Below, piece by piece: positions 29,992 through 39,884 of a stretch of 64,000 nucleotides of DNA (its first letter is position 1; the number at the start of each line of letters is the position of its first letter). A program made the position numbers and the translations under genes. Source of the stretch: a virus; the IMG/VR virus record IMGVR_UViG_3300035662_000007, positions 1 to 64,000 of that record; one strand, written 5' to 3'. The notes beneath the pieces are model-generated. The model worked only from the letters and a program-made list of their open reading frames with translations. It had not been told where the DNA came from and made no database searches.

Positions 29992-32900
29992 ATGTCAGCA
30001 CAATTATTTTCAGCAGTTAAAGGACTACAGCTAGTTGTAAGCTCTCCTGTAGATAGCGACGGCAGTCCACGCGACGACCTAATAGGCATTAAAGTATGGT
30101 ATAGTATAACAAATGCTAATTTTGATCCAACTATACCAGGCCAAGCCACTTTAGCATATAGTGGCGATGGTCTTAATGTGTTTATTCCTGATCTTACACC
30201 AAGTATTACATACTATGTAAAATATGCACTAATATCCTTTTTAGATACTGATAACTATGCTATTTCTAATGCGTTAACTGGTACTCCTACAATAGGTCCA
30301 GCTACAGTTGCATTAACTACGACTGCTCAAGCATTTGCTTATGCTAGTGATGGAACTACTCCTACACCAGCTAATGCTACTATAACCGCTACAGCACAAA
30401 ATACTACTGGAACAGTATATTTTGAGTTTATACTAGCAGGAACTACAGTACAAAATACTACTAGTAATACTTATACATATTCTCCACAAGCTAATTACGG
30501 TTCAATGCCTCAACAAATAGTAGTTAAAGTACGAGAAGGAACCAATAATAGTACAGTATTAGCACAAGATACACTATCGTTGTTTGGTATTAAACCCGGT
30601 ACTAATTCTATCTCCGGATTCTTAACTAATGAAGCAGCTGTAGTAGCAGCAGCTAATGACGGTACTGTAACTAGCTTTATAGGTACTGAAGGTACATTTA
30701 AAGTATACAATGGTACTACAGACGTTACTACTGCTAGTACTGCATTTAGCGTTGTAGGTACACCTACTGGTATTACTATAGCTATTAATAGTATTGGTGC
30801 ATATAGTATTAGTGCATTATCTGTAGATAGTACTACAGCCACACTAAGAGCAGTATATAATAATGTAACTATTGATAAAGTTTATAGTATTTCAAAAAGT
30901 AAGACCGGAGCACAAGGAGCACAAGGACCTGAAGGAGTTAGAGGTAGTGTAAATAAATATTTAGATATAACACCCGGTACTACATGGAGTGACACTAGTG
31001 CAAATAATTATTTTACTACTACTTATGGTACAAAAATATTAAATGATACACTTACTGAGTTTAATCCAACTCAAAATTTTTCGCAAACTAGATTTTGGAA
31101 TGGTTCAGAATGGGCAGTAGTAACTCAAGTAATAGATGGTAATTTAGTAGTTAGTGGAACTATAGGTGCAGCTAAAATTAGTGCTAACGCTGTTACTGCT
31201 GATAAAATAGCCGCTGGTAGTATTACAGCTGATAAATTATCCGCTACTACAGCATTAGTTAATCAATCACTAACAGTAGGTAATCCAGTAGTAACAGACA
31301 CAACTATTACATCAGGTAGTGGAGCCGTTATTACTGGCGGAAGTAGTAATGCTAGCAATACTGTAGCTTTTGGCAATAGTACTGCTAATATTGTAGTAAA
31401 AGATGGAGTTATTGCTCTTAATGGAGATATAGTAGGTACAAGTAATATTAAAACAAATGCAATTACTAGTGAAAAAATAGTTTCTGATGCCATTACTAGT
31501 GAAAAAATAGTTTCTGATGCCATTACTAGTGTAAAAATAGCTACTGATGCTATTACTAGTGTAAAAATAGCTACTGATGCTATTACTAGTGTAAAAATAG
31601 CTACTGATGCTATTACTAGTGTAAAAATAGCCAATGATGCTGTTACTGCTGATAAAATTATTACTAATGCTGTTACCGCTGATAAAATCAATGCTAACGC
31701 TGTTACTGCTGATAAAATCAATGCTAATGCTGTTACTGCTGCTAAAATAGAGGCTAATGCTGTTACTGCTGATAAAATCAATGCTAACGCTGTTACCGCT
31801 GATAAAATTAGTGCTAACGCTGTTACCGCTGATAAAATTAGTGCTAACGCTGTTACTGCTGATAAAATCAATGCTAACGCTGTTACTGCTGATAAAATCA
31901 ATGCTAATGCTGTTACTGCTGATAAAATCAATGCTAATGCTGTTACTGCTGCTAAAATAGAGGCTAATGCTGTTACTGCTGATAAAATTAGTGCTAACGC
32001 TGTTACCGCTGATAAAATTAGTGCTAATGCTGTTACAGCTGATAAATTAAGTAGCAATACTATATTAGTAAATCAATCACTAACAGTAGGTAATCCAGTA
32101 GTAACAGGCACAACTATTACATCAGGTAGTGGAGCCGTTATTACTGGCGGAAGTAGTAATGCTAGCAATACTGTAGCTTTTGGCAATAGTACTGCTAATA
32201 TTGTAGTAAAAGATGGAGTTATTGCTCTTAATGGAGATATAGTAGGTACAAGTAATATTAAAACAAATGCAATTACTAGTGAAAAAATAGTTTCTGATGC
32301 CATTACTAGTGAAAAAATAGTTTCTAATGCCATTACTAGTGTAAAAATAGCTACTGATGCTATTACTAGTGTAAAAATAGCTACTGATGCTATTACTAGT
32401 GTAAAAATAGCCAATGATGCTGTTACTGCTGATAAAATTATTACTAATGCTGTTACTAGCGTAAAAATAGCTACTGATGCTATTACTAGTGTAAAAATAG
32501 CTACTGATGCTATTACTAGTGTAAAAATAGCCAATGATGCTGTTACTGCTGATAAAATTATTACTAATGCTGTTACTGCTGATAAAATCAATGCTAATGC
32601 TGTTACTGCTGATAAAATCAATGCTAATGCTGTTACTGCTGATAAAATTAGTGCTAACGCTGTTACCGCTGATAAAATCAATGCTAATGCTGTTACTGCT
32701 GATAAAATTAGTGCTAACGCTGTTACTGCTGCTAAAATAGAGGCTAATGCTGTTACCGCTGATAAAATCAATGCTAACGCTGTTACCGCTGATAAAATCA
32801 ATGCTAATGCTGTTACTGCTGCTAAAATAGAGGCTAACGCTGTTACTGCTGATAAAATCAATGCTAACGCTGTTACTGCTGATAAAATTAGTGCTAACGC

Positions 32901-34503
32901 TGTTACTGCTGATAAAATCAATGCTAACGCTGTTACTGCTGATAAAATCAATGCTAACGCTGTTACCGCTGATAAAATCAATGCTAACGCTGTTACTGCT
33001 GCTAAAATAGAGGCTAACGCTGTTACTGCTGATAAAATCAATGCTAATGCTGTTACTGCTGATAAAATCAATGCTAATGCTGTTACTGCTGATAAAATCA
33101 ATGCTAATGCTGTTACTGCTGCTAAAATAGAGGCTAATGCTGTTACCGCTGATAAAATTAGTGCTGGTAGTATTACAGCCGATAAATTAAGTAGCAATAC
33201 TATACTGGTAAATCAATCACTAACAGTAGGTAATCCAGTAGTAACAGGAACAACCATTACATCCGGTAGCGGAGCCGTTATTACTGGGGGAAGTAGTAAT
33301 GCTAGCAATACTGTAGCATTTGGTAATAGTACAGCAAATATTGTAGTAAAAGATGGTGTTGTTGCTCTTAATGGAAAATTAGTAAGTAGTAATAATGCCA
33401 ATTTTGGAGTAATACAGAGTATTTCACAAATTAAATATCTTTATGGTATAACAAGCCCGGCGGCACCAGATGAGGATTTTGATACGCAAGGTTATAATGG
33501 TGAAAATTTTGTTAATGGTTTTGAATTGTCTAGCATAGCAAATGATGGAACTAAAGCTAGACCTATTGTTACTATTCCAGGAAATACAGATGCAACTAAA
33601 AGTTATAGAGTAAATTTAAAATTTACTCTTACAATGGAAATTTCACAGCATTTATTTACCGGAGTATACGGTATACTTGTGTATAGAACTAATATTGGTG
33701 ATGGATATGCACCAGTAGATTCTTTAAGATTTAAACATACTCTTGGAATTAATCCTCCTGTAGGCACTGTGCATGTTTTTAAAAAATATATCTATGGAGG
33801 CATTGATGCAGAGTGGGGTAAAGAGACCAAAGATATAGTTGTAGATATTTTAGAATCTACAGATGATGCTGCTAATAGTTTATATCCTGGCTATACCGCA
33901 ATTCAACATGGTAAAACTTATAGCTATCATATTTATTTCTTTAGTATGCAATACGGCCAAGATCGAGTAACTGTTCAAACAAATAATTTTACGTACTATA
34001 ATGGAGGTGATACAGTAATACCAATACCACATCTTGGACTATATGATATAAAATATGGTTATATTGTTAGGGGCCCAGGACTACCTTCTACTTATTTTCG
34101 AAGAACTCCTACACTTGCGGCTAATAGTGAATACTTAAGATTTAATACTAGTACTGATTTAAATATTGGTATGACTGTAAGTGGTCGAAGAATTCCTAAA
34201 AGATCTGCAATATATACTAAACCTAACAGTACAGAAATAAATTTAGCTACATTTGATGGATCTGGTTTTGGAAGAGATACAAGTTATGTACCTATTATAC
34301 CTATAAGTAATTCGGATTGGGATAAAGTATTTTTTGGTCCTCCGTTAATTAGAAGTATTAATAATGTTACAATAAGTATATGGGGACAGTTTTCAATACC
34401 TTGGCAGTCCACAATTACAATAGAGCCTCAATTATACGGAGGTAAAGTAGGAGCTATATCTTATCCATCAGGAATTATAGAAACTATAGTTTATTATATT
34501 TAA
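29992..34503 (+). CDS. Repeat-rich tail fibre protein, 1503 aa
   Basis: N-terminal fibronectin-like domain (residues 1-100), beta domains to about 320, then three copies of an 80-residue module (NQSLTVGNPVVTGTTITSGS...) alternating with arrays of about 20 and 31 ten-residue repeats of the type VTADKINANA, VTAAKIEANA, ITSVKIATDA. The C-terminal 380 residues are non-repetitive and probably the receptor-binding head. The repeats likely form a trimeric shaft extending from gpJ. The 30-bp coding repeats make it a hot spot for length change. Confidence 0.85.
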   Translation: MSAQLFSAVKGLQLVVSSPVDSDGSPRDDLIGIKVWYSITNANFDPTIPGQATLAYSGDGLNVFIPDLTPSITYYVKYALISFLDTDNYAISNALTGTPTIGPATVALTTTAQAFAYASDGTTPTPANATITATAQNTTGTVYFEFILAGTTVQNTTSNTYTYSPQANYGSMPQQIVVKVREGTNNSTVLAQDTLSLFGIKPGTNSISGFLTNEAAVVAAANDGTVTSFIGTEGTFKVYNGTTDVTTASTAFSVVGTPTGITIAINSIGAYSISALSVDSTTATLRAVYNNVTIDKVYSISKSKTGAQGAQGPEGVRGSVNKYLDITPGTTWSDTSANNYFTTTYGTKILNDTLTEFNPTQNFSQTRFWNGSEWAVVTQVIDGNLVVSGTIGAAKISANAVTADKIAAGSITADKLSATTALVNQSLTVGNPVVTDTTITSGSGAVITGGSSNASNTVAFGNSTANIVVKDGVIALNGDIVGTSNIKTNAITSEKIVSDAITSEKIVSDAITSVKIATDAITSVKIATDAITSVKIATDAITSVKIANDAVTADKIITNAVTADKINANAVTADKINANAVTAAKIEANAVTADKINANAVTADKISANAVTADKISANAVTADKINANAVTADKINANAVTADKINANAVTAAKIEANAVTADKISANAVTADKISANAVTADKLSSNTILVNQSLTVGNPVVTGTTITSGSGAVITGGSSNASNTVAFGNSTANIVVKDGVIALNGDIVGTSNIKTNAITSEKIVSDAITSEKIVSNAITSVKIATDAITSVKIATDAITSVKIANDAVTADKIITNAVTSVKIATDAITSVKIATDAITSVKIANDAVTADKIITNAVTADKINANAVTADKINANAVTADKISANAVTADKINANAVTADKISANAVTAAKIEANAVTADKINANAVTADKINANAVTAAKIEANAVTADKINANAVTADKISANAVTADKINANAVTADKINANAVTADKINANAVTAAKIEANAVTADKINANAVTADKINANAVTADKINANAVTAAKIEANAVTADKISAGSITADKLSSNTILVNQSLTVGNPVVTGTTITSGSGAVITGGSSNASNTVAFGNSTANIVVKDGVVALNGKLVSSNNANFGVIQSISQIKYLYGITSPAAPDEDFDTQGYNGENFVNGFELSSIANDGTKARPIVTIPGNTDATKSYRVNLKFTLTMEISQHLFTGVYGILVYRTNIGDGYAPVDSLRFKHTLGINPPVGTVHVFKKYIYGGIDAEWGKETKDIVVDILESTDDAANSLYPGYTAIQHGKTYSYHIYFFSMQYGQDRVTVQTNNFTYYNGGDTVIPIPHLGLYDIKYGYIVRGPGLPSTYFRRTPTLAANSEYLRFNTSTDLNIGMTVSGRRIPKRSAIYTKPNSTEINLATFDGSGFGRDTSYVPIIPISNSDWDKVFFGPPLIRSINNVTISIWGQFSIPWQSTITIEPQLYGGKVGAISYPSGIIETIVYYI
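31471..33205 (+). repeat. Arrays of 30-bp coding repeats in the tail fibre
   Basis: About 20 units (31471-32070) and about 31 units (32281-33205) of 30 bp, separated and flanked by near-identical blocks beginning at about 31258, 32068 and 33208. Units differ by a few bases in a patchwork that suggests repeated unequal crossover or gene conversion. Because the period is a multiple of three, all frames stay open, including spurious antisense ones. Confidence 0.9.
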
Positions 34504-34517
34504 ATTATTACTAAAAA

Positions 34518-34551
34518 AATACCCGACCCTAAACCAGGGCGGGTATTTTTT
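34518..34551 (+). terminator. Terminator after the tail fibre gene
   Basis: AATACCCG pairs with CGGGTATT with an inner CCCT/AGGG; TTTTTT follows. Its loop contains GACCCTAAACCA, the repeated motif with one change. Confidence 0.85.
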
Positions 34552-34554
34552 ACA

Positions 34555-34583
34555 TTGACAACTTTATGCTCTTGTGTTACAAT
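34555..34583 (+). promoter_or_regulatory. Promoter for the second fibre operon
   Basis: TTGACA, 17-bp spacer, TACAAT; about 80 nt of leader before the ATG at 34665. Confidence 0.8.
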
Positions 34584-34664
34584 AGTTGAAAATGTCCGTT
34601 TCAAAACTAAAATTTTCAAGGAGCCAAACCTTTTAGGCTACTGCACGGAAAGAAAGGGTAAAGA

Positions 34665-35018
34665 ATGTTAGAAATATCAGAACAAGTCATTCAAGTCTTG
34701 GGCCTTATTGCTATAGCCGTTGTAGCCGCATTTTTTGGCATCCAGCAGCTAATAAAAAATTGGAAAGCAACCCAAGCAGAGTCGGGAATTATACAAATTA
34801 TGCACCGAGAGCTAGAGCGAATGGGTGAGCAGAATACTAAACTAAGCCTAGAGCTTGGTAGACTACACGAGCAGATTATAGCCCTGAACAGGGAACTAGA
34901 AAAGCTTACACTCGAAAACCAACGCTTACAGGTTGAGGTAGTTGCACTAACAAATGAAGTCGGTATATTTAAACGACTAGCAAAACAAGGAGCATACCTA
35001 GATGCAACAACCAGCTAA
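34665..35018 (+). CDS. Membrane-anchored coiled-coil protein, 117 aa
   Basis: One N-terminal membrane helix (about residues 9-27, VLGLIAIAVVAAFFGIQQL) followed by a long leucine-zipper-like coiled coil (residues 45-105, LELGRLHEQIIALNRELEKL). It is first in the operon after the promoter at 34555. Spanin-like or holin-like roles were considered but the lysis genes lie far downstream; it might act in fibre assembly at the membrane. Function unknown. Confidence 0.65.
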   Translation: MLEISEQVIQVLGLIAIAVVAAFFGIQQLIKNWKATQAESGIIQIMHRELERMGEQNTKLSLELGRLHEQIIALNRELEKLTLENQRLQVEVVALTNEVGIFKRLAKQGAYLDATTS

Positions 35019-35601
35019 AATTAATTATAAAGTGTATCAGGGTGCAACCTTTCAAGAAATTTATCGTTGGGAATCGCAAACAAAAGTTTACACACCCATC
35101 TCACAAATTTCTCGGAGTGCGCCTTGTGTAATAACTACAACTACTGCATCAAACATTCCCATTGGCTGGCGATTTCGTGTGGCGGGCGCTGGCGGAATGA
35201 AAGAAATTAATAGTGTGGGTGAGGATAATTGGTATATAGCTACTGGGGTTAGTGGTACGCAAATTACCATAAATCAGGTAAATAGTTTGAGTTATACTCA
35301 GTACACCAGTGGCGGAGTAGTAGAGTATAATGACTGGGTTGGACTAAACAATCTTACAGCACGTATGCAAATTCGTGAAACTGTTGAAAGTCCTGCCATA
35401 ATATATCAGTGCGGAACCCAAACCGGTGAAATTGTCCTTGATCAAGTCTACAAAACAATTACTATAACTATTCCTGCCGGCATAACCGAAGATTTTACTT
35501 TTGAAACTGCTGTATATTCTGTAGAATTAGTAGATCAACAAGGTAGAGTAACTCCTTTCTTAACAGGTAATTTAGTACTAGTTAAGGAGGTAACCCGATG
35601 A
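35002..35601 (+). CDS. Tail/baseplate-associated protein, 199 aa
   Basis: ATG at 35002 lies inside the previous gene and follows AAGGAG. Beta-rich product with YKVYQGATFQEIYRWES at the N-terminus and NLTARMQIRETVESPAIIYQ in the middle, a pattern found in small tail or baseplate wedge proteins of aquatic phages. It overlaps the next gene by an ATGA-type junction. Assigned from context. Confidence 0.6.
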   Translation: MQQPAKINYKVYQGATFQEIYRWESQTKVYTPISQISRSAPCVITTTTASNIPIGWRFRVAGAGGMKEINSVGEDNWYIATGVSGTQITINQVNSLSYTQYTSGGVVEYNDWVGLNNLTARMQIRETVESPAIIYQCGTQTGEIVLDQVYKTITITIPAGITEDFTFETAVYSVELVDQQGRVTPFLTGNLVLVKEVTR

Positions 35602-35864
35602 CAACTACAGTAGTCGTAGATAAAAATACTACAGTAACTATACGGGAACAAACAGTAAATACTGTAGTTGTACGAGACCAAACTCCCAGAACTGTTATAA
35701 CCGGTATAATGGGGCCTCCTGGAAAAACTACAGTAAGTGGCCTAGAAGATGTTGATGTAACCTCTTTAAATCCCGGAAGTATACTAGTATACAATACACA
35801 AACTCAAAAATGGATTTCAACTACCTTGCTGAATCAACAAACAGTTGATTCAGGCCAATATTAA
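35598..35864 (+). CDS. Small fibre-associated protein, 88 aa
   Basis: ATG follows the strong site AAGGAGG. The threonine/valine-rich N-terminus ([20 protein letters not shown]) is followed by [20 protein letters not shown] and [20 protein letters not shown], a motif frequent at junctions of phage tail fibres. Probably a connector or short fibre. Not certain. Confidence 0.6.
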   Translation: MTTTVVVDKNTTVTIREQTVNTVVVRDQTPRTVITGIMGPPGKTTVSGLEDVDVTSLNPGSILVYNTQTQKWISTTLLNQQTVDSGQY

Positions 35865-35875
35865 AAGGGACAAAA

Positions 35876-37297
35876 ATGGCTTCTATTATTAGAATTAAAC
35901 GTTCAGAGGTAGCTGGAAATCCAAGTGTTCTAGCTGCAGGCGAAATGGCCTACTCTGGATTAGTTAATAACGATTCAAATGGCGGTGACCGCCTATACAT
36001 TGGTATGGGTAACGAAAATAATGGTAACGCTGTTAATCACGTAGTAATTGGTGGTAAATACTTTACTGACCTACTAGATCATACACGTGGTACACTAACA
36101 GCTAGTTCTGCCATTATCGTTGATGCAAATAAAAAGATCAATGAACTACTAGTAGATAATATTACAATAGATGGTAATAGCATCACTAGCACTGATAGCA
36201 ATGGTAATATAAATATTACTCCAGACGGTACCGGTATTACCATAATTAAAAATATTTATACCGATGCCAGCACTAGTCTTGCTGAGTATATCTACGACAC
36301 TGTAGGTGGAGCAATTACTGCTGGTACAGGTATTACTGTAACTAATAGTGATCCCGGTAATACTAGTACAATTAGTATCACTGCTACTGGCGTAACAGCT
36401 GGAAGTTACGGTTCTCAAACTGCAATACCTGTACTTACCGTTAATGCACAAGGTCAAATTACTAGTGTTAATACTGAAAATATTGCCACTAACCTAAATA
36501 TTGCTGGCGGTACAGGTACTGATGCGGTTGCACTACTCACTGATACCTTAACATTTACAGGCGGTACTGGCGTTACTACTGCAGTTACTAATAATACAGT
36601 AACTATTAGCATAGGTCAAGCTGTTGGTACTACCAGTGATGTAACGTTTAATAATGTTACAGTAAATGGTCAATTAAGCAGTGATGATATTACAGCTGCA
36701 AATATTAGTGTAGCAGGTAATGCTACTATTACTGGTAATCTTACTGTTCAAGGTACTACTACCACTGTAAATAGTACGGCCGTTGCAATTACAGATATTA
36801 ACATTGAACTAGCCAAAGATGCTACAACTGCTGCTCAAGCTAATGGTGCTGGTTTAACAGTAACAGGAGCTGGTGCAACACTTACTTATACCAGTGCAGA
36901 TGATCGCTGGAATTTAAACAAAAACTTAGTAGTTACAGAAGTTATTGGTAATAGTGCTACAACTACTAAATGGAAAACAGCCCGCGACTTAAGCCTAACT
37001 GGTGATGCTACTGCTACTCTAGTAGGCGTAGATGGTAGTGCTGCAGTAAGCGCTGCAATTACCCTAGCTACTGTTAATGCAAATGTTGGTAGTTTTGGTG
37101 ATGGTTATACAGTACCTACAGTAACAGTTAATGCCAAAGGCTTAGTAACTGCAGTAACCACAACAGCAATTCCAACTGCAACTGCAGCAGCAACTAGCGG
37201 TGCAGCTACACTAGGCTTAGCAAAATTTAATAGTGCAAACTTTACAGTTGACAGTGGCTGGGTAACTATAAGTGTAGTTGAAGGCGGAAGTTATTAA
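35876..37297 (+). CDS. Tail fibre protein with head-fibre-like repeats, 473 aa
   Basis: N-terminus [20 protein letters not shown] is the phage-fibre attachment motif (GELAYS-like). The middle is Thr/Ala/Gly-rich beta structure. Residues 290-350 ([20 protein letters not shown]) are clearly related to residues 60-125 of the giant fibre at 39885. Codon use resembles that of the highly expressed structural genes. Confidence 0.75.
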   Translation: MASIIRIKRSEVAGNPSVLAAGEMAYSGLVNNDSNGGDRLYIGMGNENNGNAVNHVVIGGKYFTDLLDHTRGTLTASSAIIVDANKKINELLVDNITIDGNSITSTDSNGNINITPDGTGITIIKNIYTDASTSLAEYIYDTVGGAITAGTGITVTNSDPGNTSTISITATGVTAGSYGSQTAIPVLTVNAQGQITSVNTENIATNLNIAGGTGTDAVALLTDTLTFTGGTGVTTAVTNNTVTISIGQAVGTTSDVTFNNVTVNGQLSSDDITAANISVAGNATITGNLTVQGTTTTVNSTAVAITDINIELAKDATTAAQANGAGLTVTGAGATLTYTSADDRWNLNKNLVVTEVIGNSATTTKWKTARDLSLTGDATATLVGVDGSAAVSAAITLATVNANVGSFGDGYTVPTVTVNAKGLVTAVTTTAIPTATAAATSGAATLGLAKFNSANFTVDSGWVTISVVEGGSY

Positions 37298-37343
37298 AAG
37301 GTAGTTTTTTAACTACTAGTACAAGTCCTTTTTAGGAAACACT

Positions 37344-39860
37344 ATGGCTAGATTAATACTTAAAAAATCAGCGGTTATTACCGATGGTGCACCAAAACAA
37401 CCTGCGCCAGGCGACCTTGAGTACGGTGAGCTTGCCCTTAACTATGCAGTTGGTACACTCTACTACAAAAAATCTGATAATACAATTGGTGCTATTGGCG
37501 CAGGTGCTTCACCTGGCAACGGCACCCTGACACTCCAGGCTCAGGCGGGCCTAACTAACACTAGTGTTTCCATTGGTACAGGTACAGGATTTAGTGCTAA
37601 TACTGCAACTAATACAACCTATCAAGTTAATGTTGGTCCAGCACTTAGTGCACTAGCTGGCACCATGACAGGTGCAGGTAGTGGCTTTTTACGCAAGTCG
37701 GGTGCTGATACTTATGAGGTAGATACTAATACGTACGCTACTGCAAGTAGTTTAGCTAATTACTTGCCGCTTGCTGGTGGCACCATGACTGGTGCTATTA
37801 ACATGAGCGGGACTCAAACCCTTACACGTGCTGGTTTTGCTGGTATTGAGTACTACAATACTGCTGGTACTTGGGAAGTCTATATTGGTACTGAAAATAA
37901 CACCGGCAATGTACGGTATAATTCTAGACAGGGTACACATACTTGGTATGCAAATGGAACTTCCATAGGTTCTTTAGCTTCAACAGGGCTTAATGTTGCC
38001 GGAACCTTAACTTTACAAGGTAATAGACTAGGTATTAAAAATACTGCTATTACCGCTGGCATAGACAGCGTAGCAGGATGGGCTTACGACAGCACATTTA
38101 GTGTTGCTAATCCAGTTGATATATTCTTTAAACCAGACGGTTTAATAATGTATCTAGCGTTTTCTAATTCAATTACCCAGTATAATTTGTCAGTTGCATG
38201 GGATATCACCACAGCAGTAGCAGGCTCAACATTTTCAATGTCACTAATTGACGTTAGTACATTAGGATTGTTTATTAGTCCAGATGGTACTAAGATGATA
38301 ACCTCTGGTAACAGTGGAGTTGTTATTGCCAACGGTTCAGGTGTTGCAGGCGAAGATAGAGCTTACTATTTTACCTTAGGTACACCTTGGGATATAACAA
38401 CCGCTAGTTTAGTAAGTTCAATACGATTTGCCATAGGTGATGCAGGTGGTATTCCAGCAGCAATGACTGCACCACAGGCGGTAGACTTTAAGAATGATGG
38501 TACAATAATGTACATCATAGATTCAACTACTGATGCTGTGCATCAGTTTGCGTTGAGTTCGGCATATAATGTTGCAACGGCAACCTGGACTAAACAATTT
38601 AGTGTTAGTGGCCAAGAAAGCGGCCCAACTGGTCTGAGATTTAACACTGCTGGTACACGCATGTACGTATACGGTAGTACCGGAGACGACGTAAATGAAT
38701 ATAGATTGGGCACAGCGTGGGACATTGCCACTGCTGTATTTTATGATAAATTCTACACAGGTTGGTTTGAACCTACTCCAACCGGTATATACATTAACGA
38801 ATCTGCTAACGTAGCATTCTTATGCGGATCTAGTGGTGATGTAGTATTAAAATTCCGCACAGATCGTCAGGCAGTAGAGATTGACGCAGAAACTACTACC
38901 AGTAAAATTGAACTTGCTGGCAACACGAGAGTTACAAATAACTTTTACGTTAACGGACGTACAGTACTTGAAGGTCGAGTTGACACCCTTGGAGATCTTG
39001 TTATCGGGGGTGATATTACAGTTCTTGGTAATGATTTAGTTGTTGGTTCTGCTACGAGTAGTGCGACATTATTCTCTGGATTAACGTCGGGTGCTTTAAG
39101 CATCGCTACCAGCGAAACAACTGGTGCAATTACTGTAGGCGGAACAGCAGCCACTGGTGTAATCACCGTCGGTCAGTCCACAGTTAATCAGACTTTAAAC
39201 TTATCATCGGGTGCTACTACCGCAGTTTCGACTAAAGTTATTAATATTGGTACCGCCGGTCTTGCAGGTTCGACTAGTACAATTAACATCGGATCAACAG
39301 TTTCGGGAGCACTGGGTGTTACTACAATAGGTGGAACACAAACTATAATTAGTTCTACTACTTCTGCTGTTTCAACTACTACTGGTGCATTAGTAGTTGC
39401 CGGTGGAACGGGTATTGGTGGAAATTTACATGTTGCCGGAACCCTAACACACGCAGGCCTAGCTCCTAGTACCGGTACTGGTATAGATCAAGTATATACT
39501 CATCAACAAAGCATCACACTAACTACTAGCTGGCAAGATACTGGAGTAAATGCTGCCGAACTTGCAACTGGTAGTTATATTGTTCAAGTAACTAACGTAA
39601 GTGACCATACAGTAGGTGGTACTCAATATCAAGAATACTATACTGGCGTAATGAGTTGGTTTGCTGGCAATACTAATAGTGAAGTAACTGATGAAATTGT
39701 CTTGCACCGAGCAGGGCACGCACCAAATAGTGGAACAATATTCCTAAGAGTTCAAAGAACTCCTGGTGAAAACGCAGACGATTTAAAGCTACAGGTAGCT
39801 GGAACAACTACGAATAGTGCGGCATACCAGTACACATTTAAGTTTCGCAGATTGATATAA
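37344..39860 (+). CDS. Tail fibre/adhesin, 838 aa
   Basis: Begins with LILKKSAVITDGAPKQPAPG and DLEYGELALNYAVGTLYYK, the attachment domain common to T4-like and other aquatic phage fibres. The centre (about residues 240-510) contains beta-propeller-like repeats with LSVAWDITTAVAGSTFSM and related LGTPWDITTAS, LGTAWDIATAVF, an arrangement typical of WD/NHL-like blades (SPDGTKM). The C-terminus is a compact jelly-roll-like domain ending in YTFKFRRLI. Probably binds a surface glycan. Confidence 0.75.
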   Translation: MARLILKKSAVITDGAPKQPAPGDLEYGELALNYAVGTLYYKKSDNTIGAIGAGASPGNGTLTLQAQAGLTNTSVSIGTGTGFSANTATNTTYQVNVGPALSALAGTMTGAGSGFLRKSGADTYEVDTNTYATASSLANYLPLAGGTMTGAINMSGTQTLTRAGFAGIEYYNTAGTWEVYIGTENNTGNVRYNSRQGTHTWYANGTSIGSLASTGLNVAGTLTLQGNRLGIKNTAITAGIDSVAGWAYDSTFSVANPVDIFFKPDGLIMYLAFSNSITQYNLSVAWDITTAVAGSTFSMSLIDVSTLGLFISPDGTKMITSGNSGVVIANGSGVAGEDRAYYFTLGTPWDITTASLVSSIRFAIGDAGGIPAAMTAPQAVDFKNDGTIMYIIDSTTDAVHQFALSSAYNVATATWTKQFSVSGQESGPTGLRFNTAGTRMYVYGSTGDDVNEYRLGTAWDIATAVFYDKFYTGWFEPTPTGIYINESANVAFLCGSSGDVVLKFRTDRQAVEIDAETTTSKIELAGNTRVTNNFYVNGRTVLEGRVDTLGDLVIGGDITVLGNDLVVGSATSSATLFSGLTSGALSIATSETTGAITVGGTAATGVITVGQSTVNQTLNLSSGATTAVSTKVINIGTAGLAGSTSTINIGSTVSGALGVTTIGGTQTIISSTTSAVSTTTGALVVAGGTGIGGNLHVAGTLTHAGLAPSTGTGIDQVYTHQQSITLTTSWQDTGVNAAELATGSYIVQVTNVSDHTVGGTQYQEYYTGVMSWFAGNTNSEVTDEIVLHRAGHAPNSGTIFLRVQRTPGENADDLKLQVAGTTTNSAAYQYTFKFRRLI

Positions 39861-39884
39861 CCTCTGATAAATAGGGACGAGGAT

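Noticed and set aside
31263-33197. Long antisense frames of 264 and 374 codons with LILSAVTALA repeats
   Set aside because: They exist only because a 30-bp repeat without stop codons stays open in every frame; no ribosome binding site or independent support.
31471-33205. CRISPR-like array (30-bp units)
   Set aside because: The repeats are contiguous with no spacers and are translated in frame as part of the tail fibre.
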